64,000 nucleotides of DNA from Tetrapisispora phaffii CBS 4417 (taxonomy: Eukaryota > Ascomycota > Saccharomycetes > Saccharomycetales > Saccharomycetaceae), in the NCBI RefSeq assembly GCF_000236905.1, contig NC_016532.1, positions 248,001-312,000 on the forward strand, given 5' to 3'. Positions 1 to 10,931 of this stretch are shown here, in pieces. Made by a program: the position numbers and the translations under genes. The notes under the pieces were generated by a model, which searched no databases, was not told the origin of the DNA, and worked only from the letters and a program-made list of their open reading frames with translations. The first letter of the stretch is position 1; every line of letters starts with the position of its first letter.

Positions 1-913
1 GAAATATAAACTGTATATAAATGTTACCCCATTATTACCCAACTACATTTGATTTTATCCATTAAGATATCAATTTATCACGTGATCTAGATTCCACTAA
101 AACATGCAGTGCCAATGTATGTTTTTCTAAAGTTCTCGTCGGAACTAGAAAGAGTGGTCTTCTACACATAGTTAAATAATCCTCTATTCATAAAGCACCC
201 ACCCTCCCTCCAGCTAAGAAAAGCGTGTACTTTTTCTCACTTGCGGCTTTTTCCCTAACACAAGTTGTATGCGTATGTTAGTTCACACTTCAAACCCATT
301 ATTCTTTTACTCGCAGTCACGTTTTGGTTCCCAGTTCAGCTTCCAGTAATTGATCTTTACCCTCTAAACAATACAAGATAGTACATTAATAGTAATTATG
401 ATATTATTATGGCTGCAAGTATAACCCTTTCATACTTCTTTAAAGAAACTTGTAAATGAATAATTTAATGCTTTATATCACAAGTTTAATATGTTAGCAT
501 CTGCAGGCCTGCAGGTTAAATGTTACTAGGATTAATCAAAGTCGAAGAAACATCTTCTCTAACTACCTGAGCAGTTTTTTTAAGAAGAAGAACTATTTTA
601 ATCTAACAGCTCATTGTACTTAGTAATCTTTTGTTAACCTCTAATTGAACTTATTGTTATACAATAAAATACTTCACAATTTACTACTGATGTAAAGTTT
701 TTTCTTTGACATTCATATATATATAAACATTGTTGATATTTTATTTTCTAATTAAAAAGTTACAATTACCTCTTGACTTATTGTTGTGGTGTTAAAAATC
801 TTACTTCGTTACATTACATATTCTTTCTTATTTATAGTTATTGTTACTCTTGAAAAACTGAAAACTACATATATCATTATCAAATATAAATATAAACATA
901 AACATACATAAAA
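1..913. promoter_or_regulatory. TPI1 upstream region
   Basis: No gene is visible here. The region is the probable TPI1 promoter. An E-box TCACGTGA lies at 78-85, of the kind bound by bHLH factors such as Tye7 or Cbf1; Tye7 is a known activator of glycolytic genes. A C-rich Rap1-like near-match (GCACCCACCCTCC) lies at 195-207, and a CTTCC Gcr1-type core at 340-344. A 14-nt perfect palindrome (CTGCAGGCCTGCAG) sits at 501-514. The last 200 nt are AT-rich, with A-rich leader sequence just before the ATG, as in highly expressed yeast genes. Site assignments rest on motif matches only. Confidence 0.55.
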
Positions 914-1660
914 ATGGCTAGAAACTTTTTCGTCGGTGGTAACTTCAAGTTAAACGGTTCCAAGCAATCTATTAAGGAAATTGTTGAAAGATTAAACAAT
1001 GCTTCCATGCCAGAAAACGTTGAAGTCGTTATCTGTCCACCAGCTGCTTACTTAGACTACACTTCTTCTTTAGTCACCAAGAAGCAAGTTTCCGTCGGTG
1101 GTCAAAACACCTACTTCAAGGCTGCCGGTGCTTTCACTGGTGAAAACTCCGTTGAACAATTAAAGGACTTAAACGTCAAATGGGTTATCTTAGGTCACTC
1201 TGAAAGAAGAAGTTACTTCCATGAAGATGACAAGATCGTCGCTGAAAAGACCAAGTTCGCTTTGGACAATGGTGTCAGCGTCATCTTATGTATTGGTGAA
1301 ACCTTAGAAGAAAAGAAGGCCGGTATCACTTTAAAGGTCGTTGAAAGACAATTAGACGCTGTCATTGCTGAAGTCAAGGACTGGACTAACGTTGTTATTG
1401 CTTACGAACCAGTCTGGGCCATCGGTTCCGGTTTAGCTGCTACTCCAGAAGATGCTCAAGATATCCACCACTCCATCAGAAAATACTTAGCTTCTAAGTT
1501 AGGTGACAAGGTTGCTGATGAAACTAGAATCTTATACGGTGGTTCCGCTAACGGTTCTAACGCTGTCACTTTCAAGGACAAGGCTGATGTCGACGGTTTC
1601 TTAGTTGGTGGTGCTTCTCTAAAGCCAGAATTTGTTGATATCATCAACTCCAGAAACTAA
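914..1660 (+). CDS. TPI1: Triosephosphate isomerase
   Basis: Interconverts dihydroxyacetone phosphate and glyceraldehyde 3-phosphate in cytosolic glycolysis and gluconeogenesis. The 248-residue length equals that of S. cerevisiae Tpi1. Catalytic residues are in place: Lys12 (in NFKLNGS), His95 (in LGHSERR) and Glu165 (in [11 protein letters not shown], followed by the flexible phosphate-gripping loop); GGSANG near the end binds phosphate. Codon use is strongly biased toward preferred yeast codons (GGT, GTC, TTA, AAG), as expected for a very abundant enzyme. It is the ortholog of YDR050C. Here it reads toward HEM12, with two YBR-type genes between them. The start is the first ATG, in an A-rich context. 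Confidence 0.99.
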   Translation: MARNFFVGGNFKLNGSKQSIKEIVERLNNASMPENVEVVICPPAAYLDYTSSLVTKKQVSVGGQNTYFKAAGAFTGENSVEQLKDLNVKWVILGHSERRSYFHEDDKIVAEKTKFALDNGVSVILCIGETLEEKKAGITLKVVERQLDAVIAEVKDWTNVVIAYEPVWAIGSGLAATPEDAQDIHHSIRKYLASKLGDKVADETRILYGGSANGSNAVTFKDKADVDGFLVGGASLKPEFVDIINSRN

Positions 1661-2796
1661 GTTAATTTTGTTTAAATGCTTATTTTTTTAAACTGTAAAA
1701 ATTTTAACTCTTTTCTCTCACATAGCTAATGTTCACAAAAATCAATAATTTATATATTTATATATGTATATATAGATTAACAAATCACATATATTTATGA
1801 TTATATGAAATTAATAGAAAGTATCAAAAACAAAACTATTTCTATATATAAGAAAGAGATGCAAGTTGATTATAAGTATAAACATTAAGATCCTTCATCA
1901 TCGTTATCGTCATCCATCCATTATTCCATTAATACCAACAACGTCAATTGAAACACTTTAGCTTAAATGAAGTTTACTATTATAGGTATTCATATAAGTT
2001 ACGAAATTAAGTAAAAAATGATTACTAGAATGTCTTTCAACTTATAAACTGCCTATTAAGGCAACGTATTTTTTCAAACAAAAATTTCGTAATGTGCAAC
2101 CAACAAATATTCCACTACAAATTACCGTAATAACGAAAAAATAACCTGCAATTTCAGAAATTTCATTTAACGTGTTCGTTTTACCACACACACTCTCTCT
2201 CTATTATTGTTCGATAACCCACTCAGCAATTGCTTATTATGTAAGATATATAACAAACTGTCTTAATGGAAAATTCATTTATTGATGGCTACTATTAGCT
2301 GCAGAATTTAGTAAATGGTATATGCTCTCTATGTACTGAAAAAAATCAGTAATTGCAAAAAATTATTTCGTTCTATTACTTGCTGTTTTTTTTACAATTT
2401 AGAGCGTTCTTTCTCTCCCTTACTATAGTTTCTTGTCAAGCTCTTAATTATATAGTACTAATAGCATTTCTTACTTGCCTGGCAAATTTATTGTGTTTAA
2501 ACCAGTGAATTTCTTGGATTTGGCGTTCATGCACTAGTATTATATTTTGCATACGGATTTATCTTACCTTATTTGTAATTACGCATAGTACCATATATGT
2601 CTCGATCTAATGTTATATTCAGTAAGCTAATATATATATATATCTATGTATATCTATGAATGTATGCATTTATGTATGGGTTAGTTATTATAGGTTTGGA
2701 CCGTGGTAGTATTTCATTGAGCATAATTAGCACTGATAAGACTGATACTACTAGTGGATCTATTGCACATAAATATTCTAGAATCGTTCAATTGAG
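1661..2796. other. Intergenic, TPI1 to YBR071W-position gene
   Basis: No gene is supported. The sequence is AT-rich, with TA-rich tracts around 1750-1775 and 2630-2670 and a short CA/CT microsatellite near 2187-2202. It presumably holds the TPI1 3' end and the promoter of the next gene. No tRNA, snoRNA or gene relic was recognised. Confidence 0.6.
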
Positions 2797-3537
2797 ATGC
2801 TACGGTTTTCGAAAAAGTCCCATTCAAATTTAAAGGATAATAAGAAAAGACATTCTTCTTTTTTTGATTTAAATTCATTTGATACAAATAACGTTGAGAA
2901 CGGGAATAAAAATTCGAAAAATGAGAGTAAAAAAGGGTCTAAAAATGAGAAAGCTGTTTTTGTAAACAACCTACAACAATATAGTAAACAAGATAGTTCT
3001 GTCCAGCAAAAAAATATGCAACATGAACGTGAGACTGCAAATTCCATATTAAGGGAGCCTAAAGAAAAATCGAATTCAAAAACAAAAAGACAAAGTACAA
3101 TTTTAGATGAGAATATTGTCAAAGATTACCATTTAGCCATCAAACATTTCAATATGGAAGATGAAAAGAGAACTTCTCTCGAATATAAAATTTCAAATGA
3201 GAAACATTCAAAATCTGGATCGGTAGATTCTAATTTCAGTAGCGCTACTATGGATTCTAACATGTCTTCTTTATTCTCTTCTTCTGCAACAGTATCGCTT
3301 AGGGATTTCCTATATGAAGAATTTGAAACTAATAAATTTCTAAGTAAAACTCACCAAACATATAATAATGATAACTGTAACAGTGTTACTGGAAAAAAAG
3401 CATTCTTGGAAATTCCAGATGATAGACATAAGAGTGCAAAATGGCGTAAAATAACAGATAAAGAGAAAAATAAAATTCATAGTGAAAGCAATATAGATCA
3501 TTTTGATTACCATAGAAGGACGGAATTGGAATTCTAG
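2797..3537 (+). CDS. Serine-rich protein at the YBR071W position
   Basis: A 246-residue hydrophilic protein rich in Ser, Asn and Lys, starting MLRFSKKSHS. It has no membrane segment or recognised domain. A serine-rich stretch near residues 145-165 leads into the sequence LRDFLYEEFETN, which looks like the most structured part. It lies directly upstream of RDH54 (YBR073W) on the same strand, which is where S. cerevisiae has YBR071W, an uncharacterised protein of about 211 residues reported at the bud neck and cytoplasm. I assign it by position and general composition, not by a remembered alignment. The function is unknown. A long open frame with ordinary composition supports a real gene. Confidence 0.5.
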   Translation: MLRFSKKSHSNLKDNKKRHSSFFDLNSFDTNNVENGNKNSKNESKKGSKNEKAVFVNNLQQYSKQDSSVQQKNMQHERETANSILREPKEKSNSKTKRQSTILDENIVKDYHLAIKHFNMEDEKRTSLEYKISNEKHSKSGSVDSNFSSATMDSNMSSLFSSSATVSLRDFLYEEFETNKFLSKTHQTYNNDNCNSVTGKKAFLEIPDDRHKSAKWRKITDKEKNKIHSESNIDHFDYHRRTELEF

Positions 3538-4071
3538 AGCTCTAGCCATAAGCCAAATCGCACTTATAAATTTCTATTATTTAGCGGTTTGCCATACATT
3601 AATATTCATGCATTTATTCATTCATTCATTCATTCCTTATTAATTCATTGATAGATTTAGTCAATCATTTGACTTCAATCCAAAATAAAACCTTTAATTG
3701 GACTCTAATTTTGGTATTTGAGATTTTAATTCATTAAGGGACCCTTAAATATCTATATAATAATTATAGTTTTCTATATTTTTATCATTAAGTTATATCA
3801 TTAGGTTTTTTACCTTCATCACATTATATAGTTGTATCTTGAAACTTTTCTGTTAATTCCACGTTGGGAGTCACTAAATAAAATGTAAACAAAATCATAC
3901 GCGGTTAAATTTCAAATAACAAATATATAACGATCACTATAAGATAAAATCAACAATTTTGTAATTATTCACAATAAGATTAATGAGATATTTTTCATAG
4001 AGATTGTTTACAGTTACTGCGTCTTTGATAATAAGATAAGGTATGCTATTATAAATTGTTCTTTTTTCATT
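3538..4071. other. Intergenic upstream of RDH54
   Basis: No gene. It contains a (TTCA)n/(ATTC)n microsatellite at about 3605-3637 and a CTAGAGCTCTAG palindrome straddling the end of the preceding gene (about 3534). No MCB (ACGCGT) box is seen; the nearest is ACGCGG at about 3899. Confidence 0.5.
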
Positions 4072-7026
4072 ATGAATAATCCTAAATTCCAAAATAAACC
4101 TTTCAAACCACCTAGAAGGATAAATACTTTGAATCACGATACAACCAAAATAAATGTCACCAGCGATTCTGAAATAAATAAAAACGGCATATTCAAAAGG
4201 AAATCAGCTAATGATACCATTGATACTACTTTTCAAGAAAAAAAGATAAAAGTACATAAAATTGACGATCGTTTTCCATTGTCAAGAGACATCTCATCGA
4301 TATTTGCCACAGTGTATAGGAAAAAAACACTTAAGAAAAACAAAGTTTGGACAAATGACGGTTTCTGTATTCTAAAAAATGACAACAGACTAAACTTTTA
4401 CGATGATGCTGGGAACTTTATATCAGGTCTGGATCTCAAATTAACTACTGATTCTCTTTTTGATGAATTATTCAAGATTGGGTCCTTGGAATTACAAATT
4501 GATTATAAAATTGAGGATCCTGAAGAAACCAAAAAAACTGTTAGTATTATTTTTGGAAGGAAAGCTGATAATACTATAAATAGTAGTAGTCTAATTAAAA
4601 ATAACAGCACTGTTGAAAGCCACAATGATGGAAATAGTAACTATGTTAATACAAATCAATCAAAGAATCTTCTAAATGCAACAACCTCCACTACGACATC
4701 TGATATAAATAGAAAATTAATTGCTTCAAAAGAAATTATTAAATCATTTCAAACTAAAATCAATAACACTTCTAAATCACATCTTGTCCCTCTATCGCAA
4801 CTCTTTGCTAAAAAGACCACAGCTTCATTTCGCCAAATATTAATAAGGTCAGAATCGCATACTCCTTTGACAACACCTAGCTCAAATATTTCGTCTGATA
4901 ATCAGAAAATATTTCTTCCTGTATTTGATTTGAATAAAATTTCTGATCCCATCGTAATGAATAGATCGAAAGATGCACTAGTTGATGTTATAGTAGATCC
5001 CATTTTAGGAAAATTATTAAGGCCGCACCAGAGAGAGGGTGTGAAATTCATGTACGATTGTATGATGGGGTTACAAAGGCCTTCAACAACTATTGTCAAA
5101 AATACTGATGATGATGGTGATTCTACTTCAAAATCATTGACCTTAGAATATGATTCTGATATTAAAGGTTGCTTACTAGCTGATGAGATGGGTTTAGGGA
5201 AAACTTTGATGACAATTACATTGATCTGGACTTTACTAAAACAAACTGCATTTCCAACAAACGTTGCCGTTTCTCAATCAGGAGTTCCCTTACATGGTGC
5301 ATACAAAAAGTTCATTATTGTTTGTCCCGTCACATTAATTGGTAATTGGAAAAGAGAATTTGGTAAATGGTTGGGGTTGTCAGCAATTGGAATTTTAACC
5401 TTATCGCCAAAAAATAACTCTGAAAAAGATAAGATGGATGTCAGAAACTTTTTAAAGGTCCAAAGAATTTACCAAGTCTTAATAATTGGTTACGAAAAAA
5501 TATTAAGTGTGTCAGATGATCTTTTTGAAAATAAAGATAAAATAGATATGATTATTTGTGATGAAGGTCATAGACTAAAAAATGGTTCTTCAAAAATTCT
5601 TAATGCTTTAAAAAGATTAGATGTCGAAAACAAAGTACTGTTATCAGGAACACCAATTCAAAATGATCTAAATGAATTTTTTACGATTATAGATTTCATT
5701 AATCCTGGTATTTTAGGTTCATTTAATCACTTTAAAAAGAAATTTATAACTCCAATAACTAGAGCTAGAGATGTGAACAATCGTTACAATGAGGATATTC
5801 TATCAATAGGATCGGAGAAATCTAAAGAAATGATACAGATCACCAAGAGATTTGTATTACGAAGGACAAATTCACTATTGACTAAATACTTACCTCCAAA
5901 GAATGATGTGATTCTGTTCTGTAAACCTACAGATGCTCAGCTAAATGCTTTTTCCGATATATTTTCGGTTTCCCATTTCGATATCAATAATCTGAGTTTT
6001 ACATCATCATTGGGTTTGATAACTTTGTTTAAGAAAATCTGTAACACACCAATGTTAATAAAGTCAGATTCATATTATCAATCTAACTTGAGAAATTCAT
6101 CGACAACATTGGTGTATGAAAATAAACTAGATTCGGGAAAATTAAAAGTTTTTATGAGTTTATTGGATCATATTAGAAATGCTACTGATGAAAAGGTCGT
6201 AATTGTATCTAATTATACCCAGACATTGGATATTCTTGAAAACTTAATGCGATCCCAAAATATTACAACCTGTCGTTTAGATGGTTCAACTCCAAATAAG
6301 CAAAGAGATTCTATTGTAACAAACTTTAATCGAAACGCTAATATTTTTGGGTTTCTTCTTAGTTCGAAATCTGGTGGTGCCGGTTTAAACTTAATTGGTG
6401 CATCGCGACTGATTTTATTTGATAATGATTGGAATCCTTCGATTGATTTACAAGCTATGTCAAGAATTCATAGAGATGGTCAAAAAAAAACATGCCATAT
6501 ATATAGATTGATTACAACTGGTTGCATCGATGAAAAGATTTTCCAGAGACAACTAATGAAACATAGTTTAAGCCAACAATTTTTAAATGATCAAGATGAC
6601 AATTCGGGCAGTCATAAAAATGATGATTTATTTAACAAAGAAGATTTAAAGGATTTATTTACAATTGTATCAGACTCAAAATGTAACACCCATGACCTAA
6701 TATGTGATTGCGATGGATCAACTAATGAAGATTACAGTATTTCGACCGATGATGAGTTCGAAGATAGCAAAGAAACTTCTATATCATCACTCACTTCTAA
6801 TGGATGGACTAGTGCTCTAAATGCTCAAAAATTGTTAGAGGAGAGAGAAAAATCTGAGAAACTAGAAAAAACAAAGATTATCAAAAAATGTCTTGCAGGC
6901 TACAGACATATTGATTTAACTATTCAAAATAGCATTGAAGATAGCATATTAGAAGAATCGTTACCGAAAAATCTTGATTGTGTAACTTTTGCATTCTTTA
7001 AACCAGGAAAAGCAAAAAGCTTATAG
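4072..7026 (+). CDS. RDH54: Rdh54/Tid1 Swi2/Snf2-type DNA translocase
   Basis: A Rad54-family ATPase that moves on double-stranded DNA, removes Rad51/Dmc1 from duplex DNA and promotes strand invasion in mitotic and especially meiotic recombination. The 984 residues are close to the S. cerevisiae protein (about 950). The N-terminal third (to about residue 320) is Ser/Asn/Lys-rich and poorly conserved. The Snf2 core follows: Walker A in DEMGLGKT (about 371-378), Walker B DEGH (497-500), motif III SGTPIQN (about 525), and the second RecA-like lobe with SGGAGLNLIGA and the motif VI-like stretch QAMSRIHRDGQ. The order next to HEM12 mixes the YBR and YDR tracks. Rad54 itself is the main alternative; the flanking genes favour Rdh54. 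Confidence 0.93.
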   Translation: MNNPKFQNKPFKPPRRINTLNHDTTKINVTSDSEINKNGIFKRKSANDTIDTTFQEKKIKVHKIDDRFPLSRDISSIFATVYRKKTLKKNKVWTNDGFCILKNDNRLNFYDDAGNFISGLDLKLTTDSLFDELFKIGSLELQIDYKIEDPEETKKTVSIIFGRKADNTINSSSLIKNNSTVESHNDGNSNYVNTNQSKNLLNATTSTTTSDINRKLIASKEIIKSFQTKINNTSKSHLVPLSQLFAKKTTASFRQILIRSESHTPLTTPSSNISSDNQKIFLPVFDLNKISDPIVMNRSKDALVDVIVDPILGKLLRPHQREGVKFMYDCMMGLQRPSTTIVKNTDDDGDSTSKSLTLEYDSDIKGCLLADEMGLGKTLMTITLIWTLLKQTAFPTNVAVSQSGVPLHGAYKKFIIVCPVTLIGNWKREFGKWLGLSAIGILTLSPKNNSEKDKMDVRNFLKVQRIYQVLIIGYEKILSVSDDLFENKDKIDMIICDEGHRLKNGSSKILNALKRLDVENKVLLSGTPIQNDLNEFFTIIDFINPGILGSFNHFKKKFITPITRARDVNNRYNEDILSIGSEKSKEMIQITKRFVLRRTNSLLTKYLPPKNDVILFCKPTDAQLNAFSDIFSVSHFDINNLSFTSSLGLITLFKKICNTPMLIKSDSYYQSNLRNSSTTLVYENKLDSGKLKVFMSLLDHIRNATDEKVVIVSNYTQTLDILENLMRSQNITTCRLDGSTPNKQRDSIVTNFNRNANIFGFLLSSKSGGAGLNLIGASRLILFDNDWNPSIDLQAMSRIHRDGQKKTCHIYRLITTGCIDEKIFQRQLMKHSLSQQFLNDQDDNSGSHKNDDLFNKEDLKDLFTIVSDSKCNTHDLICDCDGSTNEDYSISTDDEFEDSKETSISSLTSNGWTSALNAQKLLEEREKSEKLEKTKIIKKCLAGYRHIDLTIQNSIEDSILEESLPKNLDCVTFAFFKPGKAKSL

Positions 7027-7201
7027 AGCTTTGCATATATATCTAGCATTGACTTTATAATTATGATTGGAATTATATTATATTATATTATATTAGTTAC
7101 TAATTAATAAATTACGTGCATATTAGCTACAAGTAACTGTAAAAATGATTGATTTTCGATAGGTTCTTGATTTGTGCTGATCTATTTTTCAAAATATTAT
7201 A

Positions 7202-8314
7202 TTAGTTTGAACCAAGTCTATGACATTCTTTTAAAAAAAATCTGATCTTTTCAGTATCCATAAATGGGTGCGTACCATGTCCAAAATTAATAATATAATT
7301 TTTCTTAGATCCATTGAAATTTTCTATCATATATTGAACTTTCTTAGTTATAATTTCATCAGAACCATAAATCACACCTGGATCCAAGTTACCTTGTAAA
7401 ACAACTCTTCCGTTATTGATTTTGACAGCTTCTTTTGGATCCCATGACCAATCTAGGGAAACAGTATCGAAACCAGAATTACACAATTTGTCTAATGCAT
7501 ACCATGAACCCTTAGAGAAAACGGTCATTGGAACATGTTCGGTGATACCTAACTCAATTAATCTTTTTGGAACTCGTTCAACAATATTTTTTAAGTATGG
7601 TAAGGAAAATTCATCAAAATCAACAGATGATAACTCACCACCCCAACTTTCAAAGACTTGTAAGATCTGTGCACCTGCTACAACTTGTTGAGCTAAAAAT
7701 TCTACAGCAACATCTGTAATTTTTTGTAATAGCTTGTGAGATAGTTCAGGGTATAAATTAATCCATTCTTTTGCATATCTAAATAAACGAGAACCTCCAC
7801 CTTCTGACATGTACACAAGTAGAGTCCATGGACCACCGCAAAACCCGAATAATGGTACTTCACCATTTAGGTTTTTTCTTGTCAACGTAATTGCTTTGAA
7901 AGCCCAATCTAATTCTTTTAGGACATCCACTTCATAATCCAAAACTTTTTGAAGGTCACTTGGAGTTCTTAATGGTTCAGGAAAATGAGGGCCCTTACCA
8001 TCAATTAATTCAACTTTCATACCCATTGCTTGTGGAATGACTAAAATATCACTAAATATAATGGCAGCATCAATCAAACCCTTGTAACGTCTAACTGGTT
8101 GGATTGTAATTTCAGCAGCAACTTCAGCATCACGACAAGTCTCAAAGAAATCACGCTTACCCTTGACATCATGATATTCTGGCAAGTAACGACCTGCTTG
8201 ACGCATAATCCAACATGGTGGACGCTCTACCACTTCACCTCTAGCAGCTCTTAGAATCAAATCATTCTTTAAAGGTGCAAATTGGGAACGGTCAATTGAT
8301 TGTGCAGCCGACAT
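7202..8314 (-). CDS. HEM12: Uroporphyrinogen decarboxylase
   Basis: Fifth enzyme of heme synthesis: removes four acetate carboxyls from uroporphyrinogen III to give coproporphyrinogen III in the cytosol. The 370 residues compare with 362 in S. cerevisiae. The family signature [16 protein letters not shown] lies near residues 32-47, and GFCGGPWTL and the C-terminal INFGHGT signature are intact. It is the ortholog of YDR047W. It is convergent with RDH54, whose stop is only about 175 nt away, so terminators must lie close together. It shares its upstream region with the divergent gene at 9318. TPI1 and HEM12 face each other in reversed order compared with S. cerevisiae chr IV. Confidence 0.98.
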   Translation of the reverse strand: MSAAQSIDRSQFAPLKNDLILRAARGEVVERPPCWIMRQAGRYLPEYHDVKGKRDFFETCRDAEVAAEITIQPVRRYKGLIDAAIIFSDILVIPQAMGMKVELIDGKGPHFPEPLRTPSDLQKVLDYEVDVLKELDWAFKAITLTRKNLNGEVPLFGFCGGPWTLLVYMSEGGGSRLFRYAKEWINLYPELSHKLLQKITDVAVEFLAQQVVAGAQILQVFESWGGELSSVDFDEFSLPYLKNIVERVPKRLIELGITEHVPMTVFSKGSWYALDKLCNSGFDTVSLDWSWDPKEAVKINNGRVVLQGNLDPGVIYGSDEIITKKVQYMIENFNGSKKNYIINFGHGTHPFMDTEKIRFFLKECHRLGSN

Positions 8315-9317
8315 ACTTATTTGTCAATTTCCAATACTATCAAGCTTTACTTGAATGTTCTAAAATAGAAAATATATATTATAAAGTTATATATAATAGC
8401 AAAAAAACTAGACAGTTGTTAGGTTTACAACTTTGATTGAATTAACTAATTCAATTGTAATATTAATATTCATAAGATTCATTGAAAGTATTTAAATACA
8501 GATTAATTGTATTTCATGTTTCCGATCTTGCTGTTTTTGTTTTTTTTCAATGGACCTTTGTTAGTATCAATTTATGAAACCTTCATCGGGCTCGGCTCGC
8601 TAAACGAATAGCAACGCAAGGCTTGAAGTAAGGATAATATAACCGAAAAACAACTATAGCAACAATAGCTAGTTTGTAACTAACTAATATTGACACAATT
8701 AGAAATAATATTTAGTCAATGCAGATGTCAATTTTAAATACAATAGAATTTACTATTAACGGTATTTGAAAGTTGAGTTCCCATAACCTGTTTATTTCGA
8801 CTAAAATAGTACCATGACGTTTTAAAATAGAATTAGTAATACTATATATATTTCTTACTGAAGAAGCACTGAGGGTATATAACATTTGCGGAAATTCAAC
8901 TTGAAATTGAAGCTTTTTTATTTAATGGTCTTTAAATGTAAAAGAGTAATATTAATTGACTAATATAAACTATTTTAGTGTCTAGTATGCCACAGAATTG
9001 CTGTCTCTCAATAAAGGATATGTTTATGTGTTTGAATGTTTGTTATTGTTTTTTTCCTCAAAGCGAGTTTTTGGTCACAAAACACTAAACTGACAGTTTT
9101 ACATTGAAGTGTCACGAAATAAAATCAATAGATTGGATGTCATAAAAACTTGATCAATATATAACAATATACACTTTATTGTATTTTATATGAAAATTAA
9201 AGTTATTTGTTTTACTTATTAGAGATCAGTATAAAAAATAACATTAATATATTCTATCAAAAATCATAAAGTAGTAGTTCACGACTTATTTATATTGCTC
9301 TCAAAGAACCTAATATA
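8315..9317. promoter_or_regulatory. Divergent promoter region, HEM12 / ECM8-position gene
   Basis: 1.0 kb without a gene between two divergent starts. It is AT-rich except for a small GC-richer island at about 8575-8625. A short inverted repeat (TTGAATTA / TAATTCAA) lies near 8435-8453. No tRNA fold or specific regulatory site was convincing. Confidence 0.5.
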
Positions 9318-10676
9318 ATGCAAGCTGGCTCATTATCATTTGCTAATAATAATAATAATTATGTTGACCGTTGGATTGATTTGAGTTCCAGTTTTTTCGA
9401 TGAAACTCATTATAATAATAATAATAATAGGCAAAACACTTCCTCTATTTTTTCCTTAACGAATGACATCGGTAGTAGACCAAATACTTCGAAATCTTCA
9501 TTTTCAACCAACCTATTTATTCTAAAAGACAAGACTAACATATCGATCAATAGCTCTGACTACAGTTCTGTTAGAAGAAAACCAAGACGTCCAGATACTA
9601 TTGAAAAGATATCAAAACATCCCTTGGTTAATAGTTTTCCAGTTTTAGAACAAGAACAAAATGCTGTAACTAACCAAATTAATGAAAAAAAACAAGTATT
9701 TTATGACATCTCGAAATTATTTTTAATTTGTAAGCATAGTATTTTACGATTGAACTCAAATTCTAGCTCAAATGAAGAAGAAAGTTTAAATCCAAACTCT
9801 AATTCAACTTTTAATTCTACTTCAAGAACAAATTCAACAAACTTTAAAAGCTTGATTTTTCTACCAAGGTGCTTTCAACACCATCAAATGAAGAAATGGA
9901 TGAAGGAGAGATATAAAGATCAAGGTTATAGTATTAAAAAAAATTATAAGTGCCCTCCATCTGCCTGCGAACGCTCTACTCAACCTAATGCCATCAATAA
10001 TTTTAATAATAACAGTTATAACATGTTGTCCTATAGATATTTAAGGTACCAAAGTGATAACTATCAAAATAATAAAAGAGTAAAAGAATTGCTATGCAGA
10101 TATTGTCATGGAGTTAATTGGTTACCTTGTGAATCATATTTTAAACATTTGTTTTATGCTCATGGGATTATGTCAGAAATAAACAGATATACTTATTCAG
10201 ATGATTGTTGTAACATTTTATCTATTGAAAAAATCAGAACCAGTGAATTTTTAACATGCTTTAAACAGAATCTAAAAATAAAAGAATTTTCACGAAATAT
10301 TTTTGCAATTGTTGAGACTAAATTAATCCCTGAACCTTTGAAGTTTTATTCAAGCACTATTAATGGTGGATTTAAAAGAATGCACGCACTGTGTCCTCAT
10401 TGTTCGACTTGGATTCGTTTAGGTTGGTGTGAACATGACAAGATAATGAATGAAGAGGAAGTGTACTTGAAAAATGTTAATACTATCAGAAATTTAAATA
10501 ATGCTTATTATGATATTTTTAATGATAATTCAAGTTTAAGTTTTATTCAGAGAAGAGAAAGAAACAAGATCGAAGGCTTATATGAAAATTATTTTAGACA
10601 TTACATTGAATGTAATTATGGAAGATTCCAAAATAGATGCTTATATATAGATATAAAAATATCTCCTTCTGTATAA
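9318..10676 (+). CDS. ECM8: Putative zinc-binding protein, ECM8 (YBR076W) position, Rua1-C-like
   Basis: A 452-residue protein. The N-terminal half is Asn/Ser-rich and low in complexity. The C-terminal half has two cysteine-histidine clusters: LCRYCHG...CESYFKHLFYAH at about 259-283, and CPHCSTWIRLGWCEH at about 358-372, followed by a conserved-looking C-terminal block with HYIEC. The paired CxxC...H pattern with the WIRLGWCEH core resembles the C-terminal zinc-finger region described for the fungal regulator Rua1 (formerly DUF4451); that is recalled family knowledge, not searched. Strand and place (between RDH54/HEM12 and DBF4/SLM4) match S. cerevisiae ECM8, whose function is unknown. A transcription-factor role is possible but not shown. 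Confidence 0.5.
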   Translation: MQAGSLSFANNNNNYVDRWIDLSSSFFDETHYNNNNNRQNTSSIFSLTNDIGSRPNTSKSSFSTNLFILKDKTNISINSSDYSSVRRKPRRPDTIEKISKHPLVNSFPVLEQEQNAVTNQINEKKQVFYDISKLFLICKHSILRLNSNSSSNEEESLNPNSNSTFNSTSRTNSTNFKSLIFLPRCFQHHQMKKWMKERYKDQGYSIKKNYKCPPSACERSTQPNAINNFNNNSYNMLSYRYLRYQSDNYQNNKRVKELLCRYCHGVNWLPCESYFKHLFYAHGIMSEINRYTYSDDCCNILSIEKIRTSEFLTCFKQNLKIKEFSRNIFAIVETKLIPEPLKFYSSTINGGFKRMHALCPHCSTWIRLGWCEHDKIMNEEEVYLKNVNTIRNLNNAYYDIFNDNSSLSFIQRRERNKIEGLYENYFRHYIECNYGRFQNRCLYIDIKISPSV

Positions 10677-10931
10677 TATAATTTTACGAACTTCAATCTT
10701 TCAAATATTTACCTTTTTTAATTTCATAATTTAAGTAACTTGGTAATATAATTATAAATGGAAAATACAAGCATGCATGCTATATTACTCTAACGACTGA
10801 TTGTCATATATATGTATATTCATTTAATTTCGTCTGTTAATAATACGAAAGAAATATTTATAACTAGATGTCTAATTAATGCTATTCACTATGGAGGATC
10901 GGATATTTTAGATAAATAATTCTTTAGCTAT

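Noticed and set aside
7072..7094. (ATATT)n tract after RDH54
   Set aside because: A simple microsatellite in a 3' flank, not a distinct element.
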